Positions 13,650-14,939 of a DNA stretch of 14,939 nucleotides are shown here, piece by piece. The notes under the pieces were generated by a model. It was not told the DNA's origin. It did not search any database and was given only the letters and a program-made list of their open reading frames with translations. This stretch comes from PALSA-1355 sp031400775 (GTDB lineage: Bacteria > Planctomycetota > Planctomycetia > Pirellulales > PALSA-1355). The first letter of the stretch is position 1. Every line of letters starts with the position of its first letter. A program made the translations under genes and the position numbers. Location: the NCBI GenBank assembly GCA_031400775.1, contig JANNQN010000302.1, positions 1-14,939 on the forward strand, written 5' to 3'.

Positions 13650-14939
13650 ATGTTGAAGATCCTCGGCAAGCCGCAAAAAGGTTTTTGCGATAACGTTTCA
13701 CGGCGAGCATTCTTGCAAATCGGCGGGCTAGCCCTGGGCGGCTTCTCGCTGCCGCAAATCTTGCGAGCCGAGTCGATTTCGGGCGCCGGTCGCACGTCGA
13801 AGTCGAAGGGGATCATCATGATCTTCCTGCCCGGCGGGCCGCCGCATCAGGACTTCTTCGACCTCAAGATGGACGCCCCATCGGAAGTACGGGGCGAGTT
13901 CCGACCGATCAAAACCAACGTGCCGGGAATCGAGATCTGCGAGCATTTTCCGCTCATCGCCTCGCACATGGATAAGCTGATCCCGATCCGCTCAATCGTG
14001 GGCGCTAGCGGCGCGCACGACTCCTTCGAGTGCGTCACCGGGCACCGCCGCAACGGTCCACAGCCCCCCGGCGGTTGGCCGGCGCTAGGCGCCGTAATGT
14101 CCAAGCTCAAGGGCCCGGTGCATCCCTCGATGCCGGCCTTTGTCGGCTTGTCGCCGAAAATGGGACACATGGAATGGGCCGACAACGGCCAGGCCGGATT
14201 CCTGGGCGTCGCCCACGCCCCGTTCAAGCCGGACGGCGAAGGCAAAGCCGACATGGTGCTCAACGGCGTCACGCTCGATCGCTTGGGCGATCGCAAGGCG
14301 CTGTTGACCAGCTTCGACCGATTCCGCCGCGATGCCGACGCCAGCGGCATGATGGGCGGGCTCGACAATTTCAACGACCAGGCCTTCGGCGTTTTGACGT
14401 CCAGTCGCCTGATGGATGCCTTGGACATCAGCAAGGAAGATCCCCGCATTCGCGAGCGCTACGGCAAGGGCGACCCGCGAAACCGCGACGACGGCGGACC
14501 GAAGTTGATGGAGCACTTTCTGATGGCGCGCCGGCTGATCGAGGCGGGCACGCGCTGCGTGACGCTGGCCTTCAGCCGCTGGGACCATCACGGCGGAAAC
14601 TTCGCCGCCTGCCGGCAGGACATGCCGATGCTGGATCAGGGTCTTTCGGCCTTGATCGAGGACCTGCACAACCGCGGCCTGGATCAGGATGTTTCGGTAG
14701 TGGTTTGGGGAGATTTTGGCCGCACGCCCAAGATCAACAAAGACGCCGGCCGTGACCACTGGCCGAACGTTTCCTGCGCGCTATTGGCCGGCGGCGGAAT
14801 GCGAACCGGTCAGATCATCGGCTCGACCGATCGCCTGGGGGCCGAAGCCAAAGACCGACCGGTCCACTTCCAGGAAGTCTTTGCCACGCTCTATCATCGC
14901 CTGGGCATCGACGTCAATCAGGTCACGCTGCCCGACTTG
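13650..14939 (+). CDS. DUF1501 protein, Tat-exported, C-terminus beyond the window
   Basis: Reading from ATG 13650 gives 430 open codons to the window edge. A clear Shine-Dalgarno sequence (AGGAGA, about 8 bases upstream) fixes the start. Residues 17-22 are SRRAFL, followed by a hydrophobic stretch IGGLALGGFSLP, a twin-arginine signal for export of a folded protein. DUF1501 belongs to the alkaline-phosphatase/sulfatase-like superfamily and is greatly expanded in Planctomycetes. Visible blocks are FLPGGPPHQDFFDLK (59-73), GAHDSFECVTGH (121-132) and, near the end, WGDFGRTPKIN and GRDHWPN, probable metal- or substrate-binding sites. Only the last 20-40 residues appear missing. These proteins often sit just after a DUF1549/DUF1553 cytochrome-like gene. 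Here the upstream neighbour is an unrelated divergent gene, so any partner would have to be downstream. The substrate is unknown. Confidence 0.93.
   Translation, partial: MLKILGKPQKGFCDNVSRRAFLQIGGLALGGFSLPQILRAESISGAGRTSKSKGIIMIFLPGGPPHQDFFDLKMDAPSEVRGEFRPIKTNVPGIEICEHFPLIASHMDKLIPIRSIVGASGAHDSFECVTGHRRNGPQPPGGWPALGAVMSKLKGPVHPSMPAFVGLSPKMGHMEWADNGQAGFLGVAHAPFKPDGEGKADMVLNGVTLDRLGDRKALLTSFDRFRRDADASGMMGGLDNFNDQAFGVLTSSRLMDALDISKEDPRIRERYGKGDPRNRDDGGPKLMEHFLMARRLIEAGTRCVTLAFSRWDHHGGNFAACRQDMPMLDQGLSALIEDLHNRGLDQDVSVVVWGDFGRTPKINKDAGRDHWPNVSCALLAGGGMRTGQIIGSTDRLGAEAKDRPVHFQEVFATLYHRLGIDVNQVTLPDL

Overview
The window reads as a high-GC planctomycete chromosome segment, most likely Pirellulales-like. 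This is inferred from a Tat-exported DUF1501 protein, a planctomycete-style LarA-like protein, a long UbiD-family decarboxylase, a mostly weak Shine-Dalgarno usage and several lone metabolic genes. I see no rRNA, tRNA, CRISPR array, transposase, integrase, phage gene or toxin-antitoxin pair.

Layout: positions 1-4064 hold three minus-strand genes: a cytochrome P450 cut by the window edge, a lactate-racemase-domain (LarA-like) protein, and an M17 leucyl aminopeptidase. A divergent intergenic region (about 4065-4258) separates them from a plus-strand run: a UbiD-family decarboxylase, a prepilin-peptidase-like membrane protein with a degenerate catalytic motif, a beta-CASP metallo-beta-lactamase RNA-processing enzyme, a LOG-family phosphoribohydrolase and a pteridine-reductase-like SDR (4-base overlap with LOG). 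After a 398-base leader region comes a CHAD-domain protein ending at a likely terminator. Converging on it from the right are a small PilZ-like protein and an HSD10-type 3-hydroxyacyl-CoA dehydrogenase, both minus strand. A second divergent intergenic region (13209-13649), with a promoter candidate in each direction, leads to a Tat-exported DUF1501 protein that runs off the right edge.

The genes do not form one pathway. The closest couplings are UbiD / prepilin-peptidase-like / beta-CASP (gaps of 10 and 12 bases) and LOG / SDR (overlap). Two enzymes depend on uncommon cofactors, a nickel-pincer nucleotide (LarA-like) and prenylated FMN (UbiD), and the genes that make those cofactors are not in the window.

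The least ordinary points are: the prepilin-peptidase homologue, which keeps its zinc-binding cysteines but has GLGE where GxGD is expected and carries an in-frame palindromic repeat; the LarA-like protein, which keeps all four nickel-site residues at LarA-like spacing; and the PilZ-like protein with an altered c-di-GMP motif. I found no convincing undescribed multi-gene system.
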